Below are positions 1 to 6,774 of a stretch of DNA of 21,284 nucleotides, piece after piece (position 1 is the stretch's first letter; every line of letters begins with the position of its first letter). The DNA is taken from positions 1-21,284 of the forward strand of contig CAMEUH010000017.1 of the NCBI GenBank assembly GCA_945938055.1, given 5' to 3'. Source of the stretch: an uncultured Eubacteriaceae bacterium. Lineage in GTDB: Bacteria; Bacillota; Clostridia; Lachnospirales; Lachnospiraceae. A model generated the notes under the pieces. The model was given only the letters and a program-made list of their open reading frames with translations. It was not told where the DNA came from and did not search any database. The position numbers and the translations under genes were made by a program.

Positions 1-367
1 GCATCCTGTTCATCAGTTCTTCCACGTAGGAACGCCTTCCTTCCGGAATCGGCACCAGAAAACATTCCAGTACCTGACGGATATAGTCCTTTCCAAGCTC
101 CTCATATAAACCATTTAATAACTCATCATCAAACACGATTGCCACACGTTCATGAGTATTATTTGCCACATAAGTCGTCCGGTGCATTTCTCCTGCCGGA
201 ATAATCACAAGGTCGCCTTTGCTGATTTTAAATACATGGTCATTAATTGTAAAATTCCGTTCTCCGGAAATCAGATAATAAATCTCATGCTGTTCATGAA
301 AATGTGCCTGTTTCATATTAAAATACGGTCCACGTTTCACCCTGGTAATCTTAAGTTTTCCTTCCAT
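1..367 (-). CDS. AraC-family transcriptional regulator, N-terminal cupin part (partial)
   Basis: Only the first 122 residues are in the window; the gene runs off the left edge, so the expected C-terminal double helix-turn-helix is not seen. The visible part reads as the AraC-type sugar/effector-binding cupin: a His-rich strand (HFHEQHEIYYLISG, about residues 22-35), then a KGDLVIIPAGEMHR motif (about 51-64) that is typical of the second cupin box. The ATG at 367 has a good ribosome binding site (GGGAG, 7 nt upstream). Family members usually sense a small ligand and control a neighbouring transporter or catabolic operon. The gene is divergent from the MATE pump at 510, so it may regulate that pump, but its targets could equally lie to the left of the window. 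Membership of the cupin/AraC group is fairly secure; the ligand is unknown. Confidence 0.8.
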   Translation of the reverse strand, partial: MEGKLKITRVKRGPYFNMKQAHFHEQHEIYYLISGERNFTINDHVFKISKGDLVIIPAGEMHRTTYVANNTHERVAIVFDDELLNGLYEELGKDYIRQVLECFLVPIPEGRRSYVEELMNRM

Positions 368-412
368 AACCTTCTCCCACAATTTTTCTGTAAAAATTCT
401 TTCATATAATAT

Positions 413-441
413 ATTTTAAGTAGAAACTACTGTTTTTTCAA
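413..441 (-). promoter_or_regulatory. Probable promoter of the AraC-type regulator
   Basis: On the minus strand TTGAAA (441-436), a 17-nt spacer and TAAAAT (418-413) match a housekeeping promoter well. The spacer contains a small palindrome (AGTAG-AAA-CTACT, 419-431) that could be an operator. On the plus strand a TATAAT at 405-410 could serve the divergent MATE gene, but it lacks a convincing -35 box. Confidence 0.45.
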
Positions 442-509
442 GATAAAATATGGTTAAAAATATAACAATAAGATTCAACAACGATTACAGAAAAAGGACC
501 TGTTTTGCC

Positions 510-1889
510 ATGAATAAATCCGAAAAAAGAGATTTGATTTTAAATGGAAATCTGCTGACTGTCATTCTGACCCTGGCACTTCCCATTGTCATTAACAGCT
601 TCATACAGACCATGTACAATTTAACCGATACCTACTGGCTCGGGCAGCTTGGAAAAGACCAGCTGGCGTCCATTACCATTGTGACACCGATTCAGAATAT
701 TATCTTAAATTTTGGTCTCGGCATCACCACTGCCGGTTCCATCCTGATTTCACAATATCTTGGTGCAAAGGAAGACCGGCAGGCAAATGTCATGGCACGC
801 CACATTTATTTATGCTCCATGATTTTTGCTTTTACCTGTTCCGGCATTTGTTTCGCATGCACTCCTGCCATTGTCCGATGGCTTGGCGCAACGGATGATG
901 TATATCGATTTGCATGTACCTATCTTCGGATTGTGATACTGGATATTCCGCTTTTATTTACCATCAACATGTATACATCGGTTTACCAGTCCCAGGGAGA
1001 TACCATCAAGCCAATGCTGCTCAATCTTCTTGGTGTTGTCATTAACCTGATTTTAGACCCGCTTTTAATGATTGTCTTTCAGATGGGGGTTGCAGGTGCT
1101 GCCATTGCAACTTTTTCCGCAAAGGTTCCTTGCGTTATCATTGCACTGATAGCCCTTACCAGAAAGGATCGTTTAATTTACATAACCTATAAAGATTTCC
1201 ATTTTGAAAAAGAGAAATTCTCTGACATTATCCGTGTCGGACTTCCAACCGCCATTGGGGGAAGTACCATGCAGTTTGGTTTTCTGCTCATGAGCCGGAA
1301 TGTTTTAAAGTACGGTTCCACGGCAGTTGCAGCCTATGGCATCGGCAACAAGATTAATGGTCTGATTACCCTTCCTTCCAATGCAATGGGTTCTGCAACT
1401 GCCACCATTGTCGGTCAGAATGTGGGTGCCTGCCAGAAGGACCGTGCCGAAAAAGGCTACAAACTCACCATGTATATTTCAGTTGCCTTTTTACTGGTTA
1501 GCGGCTTTATTCTATCAAGACCGTTTATTGCCCGGCCGATTGTGTCAATTTTCTCAGATGATGCAGATGTGATTTACCATGCCACTAATTTTCTTTCCCT
1601 CATGGCAATCTGCTGCTGGACAAACGGAATTCATAATTCTACCACGGGACTTTTCCAAGGTTCCGGGCACACCATGGTAACCATGGTAAATGATGCTTCC
1701 CGCCTATGGGTATTTCGTTTCCTGACACTTTACATCTGTGAAAACATCCTGCACATGGGAGTCGAAAGTATCTGGTGGTCCGTTGTAGTTAGTAATGCGA
1801 TTTCAGCATTTATTTTATATGTATTGTACCGGATGAATATCTGGAAGAAGGATGTCGTAAAAATTAAAGCTGCAGAAGTGGAAGGATAA
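510..1889 (+). CDS. MATE family multidrug/solute efflux transporter
   Basis: Polytopic membrane protein of about 459 residues, the usual size for MATE transporters, with about 12 hydrophobic segments. The N-terminal part has the family signature: hydrophobic helix, then SFIQTMYNLTDTYWLGQLG (about residues 31-49) and the loop with SILISQYLGA. The second half repeats the fold (GLPTAIGGSTMQFG, then NAMGSATATIVGQNVGA). Such pumps export drugs or metabolites using a Na+ or H+ gradient. The frame is open from an ATG at 450, but that codon has no ribosome binding site, whereas the ATG at 510 follows AAGGA (11 nt away) and gives the normal MATE N-terminus, so 510 is preferred. The gene is divergent from the AraC-type regulator. 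The substrate cannot be told from sequence. No obvious terminator follows. Confidence 0.92.
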   Translation: MNKSEKRDLILNGNLLTVILTLALPIVINSFIQTMYNLTDTYWLGQLGKDQLASITIVTPIQNIILNFGLGITTAGSILISQYLGAKEDRQANVMARHIYLCSMIFAFTCSGICFACTPAIVRWLGATDDVYRFACTYLRIVILDIPLLFTINMYTSVYQSQGDTIKPMLLNLLGVVINLILDPLLMIVFQMGVAGAAIATFSAKVPCVIIALIALTRKDRLIYITYKDFHFEKEKFSDIIRVGLPTAIGGSTMQFGFLLMSRNVLKYGSTAVAAYGIGNKINGLITLPSNAMGSATATIVGQNVGACQKDRAEKGYKLTMYISVAFLLVSGFILSRPFIARPIVSIFSDDADVIYHATNFLSLMAICCWTNGIHNSTTGLFQGSGHTMVTMVNDASRLWVFRFLTLYICENILHMGVESIWWSVVVSNAISAFILYVLYRMNIWKKDVVKIKAAEVEG

Positions 1890-1898
1890 AATATATTT

Positions 1899-1920
1899 TT
1901 TACCATATTTTTACCATATT
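1899..1920 (+). repeat. Tandem 11-bp direct repeat
   Basis: TTTACCATATT occurs twice back to back (1899-1909 and 1910-1920). The second copy runs into a short palindrome, CCATA-TT-TATGG (1914-1925). The repeat lies just upstream of the sigma-28-like -35 box at 1935, so it could be a regulator site; it could also be AT-rich chance. Confidence 0.5.
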
Positions 1921-1934
1921 TATGGAAATGAGGG

Positions 1935-1962
1935 TTTAGTTTTGTAAAAGACATGCCGATAT
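1935..1962 (+). promoter_or_regulatory. Sigma-28 (FliA/SigD)-like promoter
   Basis: TTTAGTTT (1935-1942), a 12-nt spacer and GCCGATAT (1955-1962) match the flagellar/motility sigma factor consensus (TAAAGTTT, about 11 nt, GCCGATAA) at most positions, including the diagnostic CCGAT core. A perfect palindrome, TGTACT-GTA-AGTACA (1964-1978), follows directly. A strong ribosome binding site (GGAGGG, 1990-1995) lies about 30 nt downstream, so the element is positioned to drive the small gene that follows. Confidence 0.55.
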
Positions 1963-2137
1963 ATGTACTGTAAGTACACAGTATGCCACGGAGGGCAATT
2001 TTCATTCATTGAGTTGTGCTTAACAATACCAGCTGCGTTATGCGGCGGTATGGAGGAAAAAGGGTGCTACTTATACTGCTGCTTATTCCGCAACACCGAA
2101 AACTGAGGAGAAAAATACTTCTTCCCAGGATACCGGA

Positions 2138-2608
2138 GTGGTTTATGAGCCAACAGTAAACGCTTCTTATAAGAAGGATAATTCAGCACTAATTGCCAAA
2201 CTCAAAGCTGACAGCGAAAACCGCATCAGTCAGATGCAGAGTCTGGTTTCACAGATGTTCGAAAAGCAGGGCATCAAGATTGGTACGGCAGACGACATGT
2301 GGAAGACACTTGCCGGCGGTAATTTTACTGCGGATGCTGCAACCATTGCCCAGGCAAAAGAAGATATTTCCGAAGATGGTTACTGGGGTGTCAAGCAGAC
2401 CTCAGACCGAATCTTTGATTTCGCCATGGCTTTATCCGGCGGCGATGAAGAAACCATGGAAAAAATGAAATCAGCTGTGGAGAAAGGTTTCAAACTTGCT
2501 ACCAAATCCTGGGGCAGGGATTTGCCGGAAATCTCCAGCAATACTTATGATGCTGTCATGGAGAAATTTGATAATTTCTTCAATCAAGGCAAAAACGTCG
2601 AGGAATAA
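2138..2608 (+). CDS. Lachnospiraceae-type conserved hypothetical protein with broken N-terminus
   Basis: I recognise this as a small soluble protein family common in Lachnospiraceae, function unknown: a low-complexity Thr/Ser/Lys-rich N-terminus, a GVVYEP-like motif, a helical stretch (NSALIAKLKADSENRISQM) and a conserved core around EDGYWGVKQTSDRIFDFAMA (about residues 80-99) and KSWGRDLPEIS. The frame is open upstream to 2024 and encodes family-like residues (ATYTAAYSATPKTEEKN) but holds no ATG; in-frame TAA at 2021-2023 separates it from the strong RBS GGAGGG at 1990-1995. The only usual in-frame start is GTG 2138, which would give 156 residues and lose the normal N-terminus. A frameshift between about 2016 and 2063 (a run GGAAAAAGGG sits at 2054-2063) or a lost start codon is likely. 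It may be a pseudogene, a shortened working protein or a sequencing error. Confidence 0.65.
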   Translation: MVYEPTVNASYKKDNSALIAKLKADSENRISQMQSLVSQMFEKQGIKIGTADDMWKTLAGGNFTADAATIAQAKEDISEDGYWGVKQTSDRIFDFAMALSGGDEETMEKMKSAVEKGFKLATKSWGRDLPEISSNTYDAVMEKFDNFFNQGKNVEE

Positions 2609-2621
2609 GGATGATAAAAGA

Positions 2622-2661
2622 AACGCTACATGCTGCAGATTGTCGGCATGTAGCGTTTTTT
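2622..2661 (+). terminator. Rho-independent terminator, probably bidirectional
   Basis: A perfect 12-bp stem (AACGCTACATGC at 2622-2633 with GCATGTAGCGTT at 2646-2657), a 12-nt loop and a run of six T ending at 2661. It closes the plus-strand gene ending at 2608. Read on the minus strand it is followed by TTTCTTTTAT, so it may also stop transcripts from sipL, whose stop codon is at 2666. Confidence 0.9.
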
Positions 2662-2665
2662 CCCT

Positions 2666-4207
2666 TTACCGCGTAATTAAAAGCTTATCGCCACGTCTTA
2701 CACTGTCTGTGGCATTTTTATTAATCCCCCTGATTTTTTCCACAGTTGTTTTATAGCGTTTTGCAATGTCCCAGAGTGTTTCCTCACTGGAAGCAATGTA
2801 TCCGATGATTCCCGGGAAGCTGGAAAGTTCCTTGCTTGTCATTAACGTCATGTCGGCATCCGTGATAAACCCCTGTGTCACGACCCTCATCATCAGAACC
2901 TCTATTCCCACAAATGCCCTCACCTCAATTTCATCTCCGCTAATCATGGAAGCGTTAATCTGATCCACACAAAGATTGATTGCATATTGTGGTACTTCTA
3001 CTTGTTCTTCCAGATTAACTTCCTGGGAAAATGGAACCTGGCATTGGAAGGATGCCATTGGAGCGGCATCATCCGCAGGTACATATACCACCGTCACGTC
3101 TACAAAGCCTTCCACCATTAATCCGCCTTCTTTCATGGTGGAATTTTCCAGATGGGCATCTCCATATGCATAACAAATCTGTAGTGGTTTTTCATCTGTC
3201 TCGCTGATTTTATACTTATTATAACCACGTGCCTTGAGACTGTTTTTCATGACCATCTGCTGATAGCTTTTATCACTGCTGTTAGTTTTTATATGGCTGT
3301 TTGTGGAATACATATCCCACACTACCGGTGTTTCTTCCTCACTATAGGCTTTTATGTCTGCCTTAATGATACCCTCTGCACTAATGACCCGTTCTTCCCC
3401 ATCATAATCTGCTTTTACAAGAATGGAAGTTTCCTGAAGCCGAAGCGGAATCAGGGAAAACATTTCTTCATTGACACCATTTACCTCAAGCTTTCCTTCA
3501 AATGGGACAGCCGTTTCATACCACTGGGTCACCTCGTCCTCCCCGTCCGGCGTGTAAATAAGAAAGATTCCAACATCTCCCTTTATGTAAACTCCATCAT
3601 CCAGAAGCCTCGTTTCCCGAGATTTCAAACGCATGTCACTCCAGATGAGATTGCGGATATTAGGTTTGTTTTTGGGAAGCTCTATATCTTCTTTAATTCG
3701 AAAGGTATCCTCTCCGTCTGCCTTGATTTGTGAAAAAATCATACTCTCCTTACGCACCAGAATATTTTCATCCTTCACATCCACCACAATTTCATCATCC
3801 GTAATTTCATCCCCATAGCAGCGGATAGCAAGAAGAGATTTAATATTTACTTTCCGGCTGTTAATGATTTTTACCGTAAAATCCTCAATCCGTGCCCTTC
3901 CCCTTAAATTTGCCGGTACATGGTCTTCCATGTCAAAGGTTTCCTCAAATGGGAATTTTCCCTCCAGATGTTCAAGACCGCCGTTTTCCCCATTCAGATA
4001 AAGGATGTCAAACTCCACATATCCCTTAACCGCTTCTTTTTTTTCGGTTGCCTTCATATTCTCAATGACTGCCTCATAGGTACTGCAGATAATTTTCCCG
4101 ATATCTCCCTTCATGTCCGGTACATTCATGTCCTCATCCATCGTCTTGATCTTTTCCATGTTTTTTTCCACACAGTTCAAACGTACATTTTTCTTTACCA
4201 GCTCCAC
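2666..4207 (-). CDS. sipL: SipL-type spore coat assembly protein (SPOCS/DUF3794 plus LysM)
   Basis: 513 residues, close to SipL of clostridia, the functional counterpart of Bacillus SpoVID. The N-terminal 450 residues contain about three beta-rich SPOCS (DUF3794) repeats, recognisable at about 25-100 (GYVEFDILYLNGENGG), in the middle (KGDVGIFLIYTPDGEDE) and at about 355-420 (GFVDVTVVYVPADDAAP). The last 45 residues form a LysM domain (SSEETLWDIAKRYKTTVEKI, ending at the C-terminus). In Clostridioides difficile the LysM domain of SipL binds SpoIVA and is needed to put the coat on the forespore; the same role in the mother cell is inferred here. The start is a GTG at 4207 with a strong AGGGGG site about 8 nt upstream. 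The gene follows the lipoprotein gene by 17 nt and is probably cotranscribed with it. There is no signal peptide. Confidence 0.85.
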   Translation of the reverse strand: MELVKKNVRLNCVEKNMEKIKTMDEDMNVPDMKGDIGKIICSTYEAVIENMKATEKKEAVKGYVEFDILYLNGENGGLEHLEGKFPFEETFDMEDHVPANLRGRARIEDFTVKIINSRKVNIKSLLAIRCYGDEITDDEIVVDVKDENILVRKESMIFSQIKADGEDTFRIKEDIELPKNKPNIRNLIWSDMRLKSRETRLLDDGVYIKGDVGIFLIYTPDGEDEVTQWYETAVPFEGKLEVNGVNEEMFSLIPLRLQETSILVKADYDGEERVISAEGIIKADIKAYSEEETPVVWDMYSTNSHIKTNSSDKSYQQMVMKNSLKARGYNKYKISETDEKPLQICYAYGDAHLENSTMKEGGLMVEGFVDVTVVYVPADDAAPMASFQCQVPFSQEVNLEEQVEVPQYAINLCVDQINASMISGDEIEVRAFVGIEVLMMRVVTQGFITDADMTLMTSKELSSFPGIIGYIASSEETLWDIAKRYKTTVEKIRGINKNATDSVRRGDKLLITR

Positions 4208-4224
4208 AATTAATCCCCCTTCTT

Positions 4225-4641
4225 CTAATCAAAAACTACCGGATAATCCATGTTTTCTATCATCACAACAATATATGGATAGGTTGGCTCCTCATTAATG
4301 ACCTCTCCCTTTGCCGGTCCAATGAGGTTGGTATCCACCCGGATTGCATTTTCCGTAAGATACAGTTCTTTTACCGCAATGCTGTATCCACTGGTACTCC
4401 GCTCACCATATCCCACTGCTATGTACATGTTTTCTTCTCCTGAGAAAATCACACGAAATTCCTCTTTCTTCTTTTCTTCGATGACTTTCTTTATCTCCTG
4501 AGGCAGATTTTCTTCATCCACAACCGTAAAATCAATATCTGCCACCTTTTCCCTGCTGCTGTCAGAAATACTGCATCCACAGATTGTCAGGCTTGCAAGC
4601 AGGAGGGCCGCTAACATGACTGATTTTTTTACTGCTCTCAT
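4225..4641 (-). CDS. PrcB-like domain lipoprotein
   Basis: 138 residues. A basic start and a hydrophobic segment (VMLAALLLASLTI, about 8-20) end in a lipobox-like ICGC with Cys23 as the likely lipidated residue, so the protein should be exported and membrane-anchored. The C-terminal half resembles the PrcB C-terminal domain: EENMYIAVGYGERSTSGYSI, then VKELYLTENAIRVDTNLIGP, and PYIVVMIENMDYPVVF at the end. That domain is named after a subunit of a treponemal protease complex; in Firmicutes its role is not well defined. The ATG at 4641 has AAAGGAC about 6 nt upstream. It sits 17 nt ahead of sipL on the same strand, so a role in sporulation is possible by association, but nothing in the protein itself shows this. 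Confidence 0.75.
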   Translation of the reverse strand: MRAVKKSVMLAALLLASLTICGCSISDSSREKVADIDFTVVDEENLPQEIKKVIEEKKKEEFRVIFSGEENMYIAVGYGERSTSGYSIAVKELYLTENAIRVDTNLIGPAKGEVINEEPTYPYIVVMIENMDYPVVFD

Positions 4642-4692
4642 AACATGATTCGTCCTTTCATCAAGATATTTAATTATATTGACCTGGGACGA

Positions 4693-4721
4693 AGAATATG
4701 ACTTGGAATGAATAAAATCCT
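4693..4721 (-). promoter_or_regulatory. Possible sigma-E-like promoter ahead of the lipoprotein-sipL pair
   Basis: CATATTCT on the minus strand (4700-4693) matches the -10 of mother-cell sigma-E promoters (CATA followed by CT) at six of eight positions. A TTTTA-rich stretch lies 13 to 15 nt upstream, where the -35 element should be, but it is a poor match. The site is about 50 nt from the ATG at 4641. It would suit a sporulation gene such as sipL. A vegetative -10 (TATAAT, near 4675) is an alternative but has no -35 box. Confidence 0.25.
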
Positions 4722-4729
4722 GATGTTCT

Positions 4730-5251
4730 TCATCGTTTCCATGGTTTGATTTTATGTCCCATCTCTCTTAAACGATTTGTATACTTTTCAAAAAAGTCCA
4801 AAAAAGCTTCTCTTTCTTCTTGTTGTTTAATATCCGATGTCATAAAATTTGCATTTGATGGAGAATCCATAATTTCTAATTTGGTTCCGTACCCCAATCT
4901 ATCACTATCCTGATATATAAACCATGCCTGAAAACAATCCCTGTAATAAGTAGTTTCTTTAACCGTATTAATATCAATATGTATCGGTATACTATATGTG
5001 GTCAGATTCCGATCTACTGTTAAGACAATCACATCATAATCCTCTTCCCGATACCCTACAATATAATTCTCATAGGTTGTTGTTCTAATATTTGTAAAGG
5101 AATTAAACTGTGAGTTCGTTGATCCGGCGTACAGAATCTGATAGGAACTTCCATTCTCTATTGCCATATTAAATAAATCTCTCATTTTCTTCTTGTTTTG
5201 TAATACATTTTCCTCATTAAAAACCGGCTGCTTCTTCTTAAATAATCCCAT
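4730..5251 (-). CDS. Hypothetical protein, unrecognised
   Basis: 173 residues starting from the ATG at 5251 (MGLFKKKQPVFNEENVL), which has a GGAAG site about 10 nt upstream. The frame extends to a TTG at 5290, but that start lies against a terminator stem and has no binding site. I do not recognise the family. The protein is soluble, has no signal peptide and no membrane helix, starts with a basic patch and a short helix, and continues as mixed beta-strand material rich in Thr, Tyr and Asp (YENYIVGYREEDYDVIVLTV, SIPIHIDINTV), ending in a charged helix and KIKPWKR. The pattern resembles a compact alpha/beta domain. Its DNA is visibly richer in A and T than the flanking genes. It has no clear promoter of its own and stands downstream of the spoVG terminator, so it may depend on readthrough. 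Confidence 0.6.
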   Translation of the reverse strand: MGLFKKKQPVFNEENVLQNKKKMRDLFNMAIENGSSYQILYAGSTNSQFNSFTNIRTTTYENYIVGYREEDYDVIVLTVDRNLTTYSIPIHIDINTVKETTYYRDCFQAWFIYQDSDRLGYGTKLEIMDSPSNANFMTSDIKQQEEREAFLDFFEKYTNRLREMGHKIKPWKR

Positions 5252-5291
5252 TGTTTTCTTTCTTCCTTTCCATTCTTTCATTAAATCCAAT

Positions 5292-5335
5292 AAAGAAGGT
5301 CTTGCATTGCACCTCTGCGTTGCAAGACCTTCTTT
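5292..5335 (-). terminator. Hairpin terminator after spoVG
   Basis: A perfect 15-bp inverted repeat (AAAGAAGGTCTTGCA at 5292-5306 with TGCAAGACCTTCTTT at 5321-5335) and a 14-nt loop. On the minus strand the stem ends in TTCTTTATT. It lies 20 nt past the spoVG stop, so it should end the glgC-glgD-spoVG transcript. The T tract is short, so some readthrough into the downstream gene is possible. Confidence 0.8.
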
Positions 5336-5354
5336 CCCATAAAAACCCTTTCAA

Positions 5355-5627
5355 TTATACTTCTTCCGCATCAGCAGCTTCATCATATGCCTTAAGAATA
5401 AGGTTCTGAATCCGCTCACGTGTAGTCGAATTAATTGGATGAGCAATGTCCCTGTATTCGCCGTCTGTCGATTTTCTGCTCGGCATCGCAATGAACATGC
5501 CCTTTTCACCTTCAATCACCTTAATGTCATGTACCACAAAGGCATCATCAATGGTAATTGATACAACAGCCTTCATCTTACTGCTGTCTTTTGCTACTTT
5601 TCTTACCCTAACATCTGTTATGTCCAT
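5355..5627 (-). CDS. spoVG: SpoVG, RNA/DNA-binding regulator
   Basis: 90 residues, the normal size, with the family's characteristic sequence throughout: MDITDVRVRKV at the start, VSITIDDAFVVHDIKVIEG, then the very conserved MPSRKSTDGEYRDIAHPIN (about 48-66) and a C-terminal helix. SpoVG was found as a stage V sporulation factor in Bacillus and is now known as a nucleic-acid-binding regulator with broad effects. The ATG at 5627 has AGGAG 9 nt upstream. It lies only 25 nt after glgD with no terminator between, so it is probably expressed from the glgC promoter. In Bacillus spoVG is next to glmU and prs; here two related sugar nucleotidyltransferases (glgD, glgC) are beside it and prs is about 4 kb away, which may be a rearranged trace of the same neighbourhood. 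Confidence 0.96.
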   Translation of the reverse strand: MDITDVRVRKVAKDSSKMKAVVSITIDDAFVVHDIKVIEGEKGMFIAMPSRKSTDGEYRDIAHPINSTTRERIQNLILKAYDEAADAEEV

Positions 5628-5652
5628 AATCCCGTTCTCCTATAACCCTTTA

Positions 5653-6774
5653 TTACGCATCATATCTTGAGGTCTGTTCAATCACAATCTTAATCTCGCC
5701 ATTTTCTCCCACGAACTTACTATTCGCACGAATTGTGTTATGACTTTCCACAATACAGTTTTCAATGTATGAATTATCCCCAATATATACATCATTCAGT
5801 ACGATGGAATTCTTAATGGTACAGTTATTGCCAATGTATGCCTTCTTGAAAACAATGGAATTCTCCACTTTTCCATTTACAATACATCCGCATGCAACCA
5901 GACTGTTTTTAACCTCAGCACCGTAATTATATTTTGCCGGTGGGAAATCATCCACCTTTGTGTATACATCCGGATATTCCTTAAAGAAATAATCCCTTAC
6001 ATCCTTCTTAAGGAAATCCATGTTCGTTTTGTAATATGCATCTACCGTGGAAATGTTACTCCAATATGTATCCAGCTTATATCCGTAGATCTTCTTAACA
6101 TTCTTATAACGTACCAAAATATCCTGTACAAAATCATAACGGTCTTCCGATGCCGCCTTTTCAATCAGTTCAATCAGCTGACGTCTGCGGATTACATAAA
6201 CACCGGTTGAAACAGTATTACAGTTGGTCGAAATCGGCTTTTCTTCAAAGTTCGTAATTCTTCCGTCATCATCCAGGCTGACAACACCAAATCTGCTTGC
6301 ATCCTCACCCTTGTCCAGCTTTTTCACAACAACAGTAATGTCTGCCTTCTTCTCAATGTGATATTCCAGCACCTTGTTGTAATCCATTTTATAGATTCCG
6401 TCACCAGATGCAATCACTACATATGGCTCATGACTGCTCTTTAAATAATCAAGATTCTGATAGAGACAGTCTGCAGTTCCTCTGTACCAGAAACCATTAT
6501 CTGCTGACATGGTCGGAGTCAGAACAAACAAGCCACCCTGCTTTCTTCCGAAATCCCACCATTTTGAAGAACTTAAATGCTGATTTAAGGAGCGGGCGTT
6601 ATACTGTGTCATGACCGCAACCTTCTTAATATGGGAATTAGACATATTGCTTAATGCAAAATCCACACTTCGATAACTTCCGGCCATAGGCATTGCAGCT
6701 ATGGCTCTTTTATTGGAAAGTTCTTTCATCATCTTGTTATTGCCGCCGGCTAAAATTATACCTATTGCCTTCAT
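5653..6774 (-). CDS. glgD: GlgD, regulatory subunit-like glucose-1-phosphate adenylyltransferase
   Basis: 373 residues, the normal GlgD length. It has the nucleotidyltransferase fold followed by a left-handed beta-helix of hexapeptides (KNSLVACGCIVNGKVENSIV, CTIKNSIVLNDVYIG). The catalytic GXGXRL loop is absent: the N-terminus reads AGGNNKMMKELSNKRA where GlgC has AGGQGSRLG, and ASGDGIYKMD (about 122-131) replaces SGDHIYKMD. This is the known GlgD pattern: in Firmicutes it has little or no activity alone but raises the activity of GlgC in a mixed tetramer. Its ATG shares one base with the glgC stop codon (TAATG, 6774), so the two are translationally coupled and made together. Confidence 0.95.
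   Translation of the reverse strand: MKAIGIILAGGNNKMMKELSNKRAIAAMPMAGSYRSVDFALSNMSNSHIKKVAVMTQYNARSLNQHLSSSKWWDFGRKQGGLFVLTPTMSADNGFWYRGTADCLYQNLDYLKSSHEPYVVIASGDGIYKMDYNKVLEYHIEKKADITVVVKKLDKGEDASRFGVVSLDDDGRITNFEEKPISTNCNTVSTGVYVIRRRQLIELIEKAASEDRYDFVQDILVRYKNVKKIYGYKLDTYWSNISTVDAYYKTNMDFLKKDVRDYFFKEYPDVYTKVDDFPPAKYNYGAEVKNSLVACGCIVNGKVENSIVFKKAYIGNNCTIKNSIVLNDVYIGDNSYIENCIVESHNTIRANSKFVGENGEIKIVIEQTSRYDA

Noticed and set aside
450..509. MATE start at the ATG at 450
   Set aside because: No ribosome binding site and a basic extension not typical of the family; the ATG at 510 fits better.
2040..2156. Short frame MRRYGGKRVLLILLLIPQ... in another phase, resembling a signal peptide
   Set aside because: It ends after about 39 codons inside the conserved gene and is best explained as the out-of-frame reading of that gene's N-terminus.
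3293..3733. 146-codon open frame antisense to sipL
   Set aside because: Shadow of sipL codon usage; no domain, no binding site.
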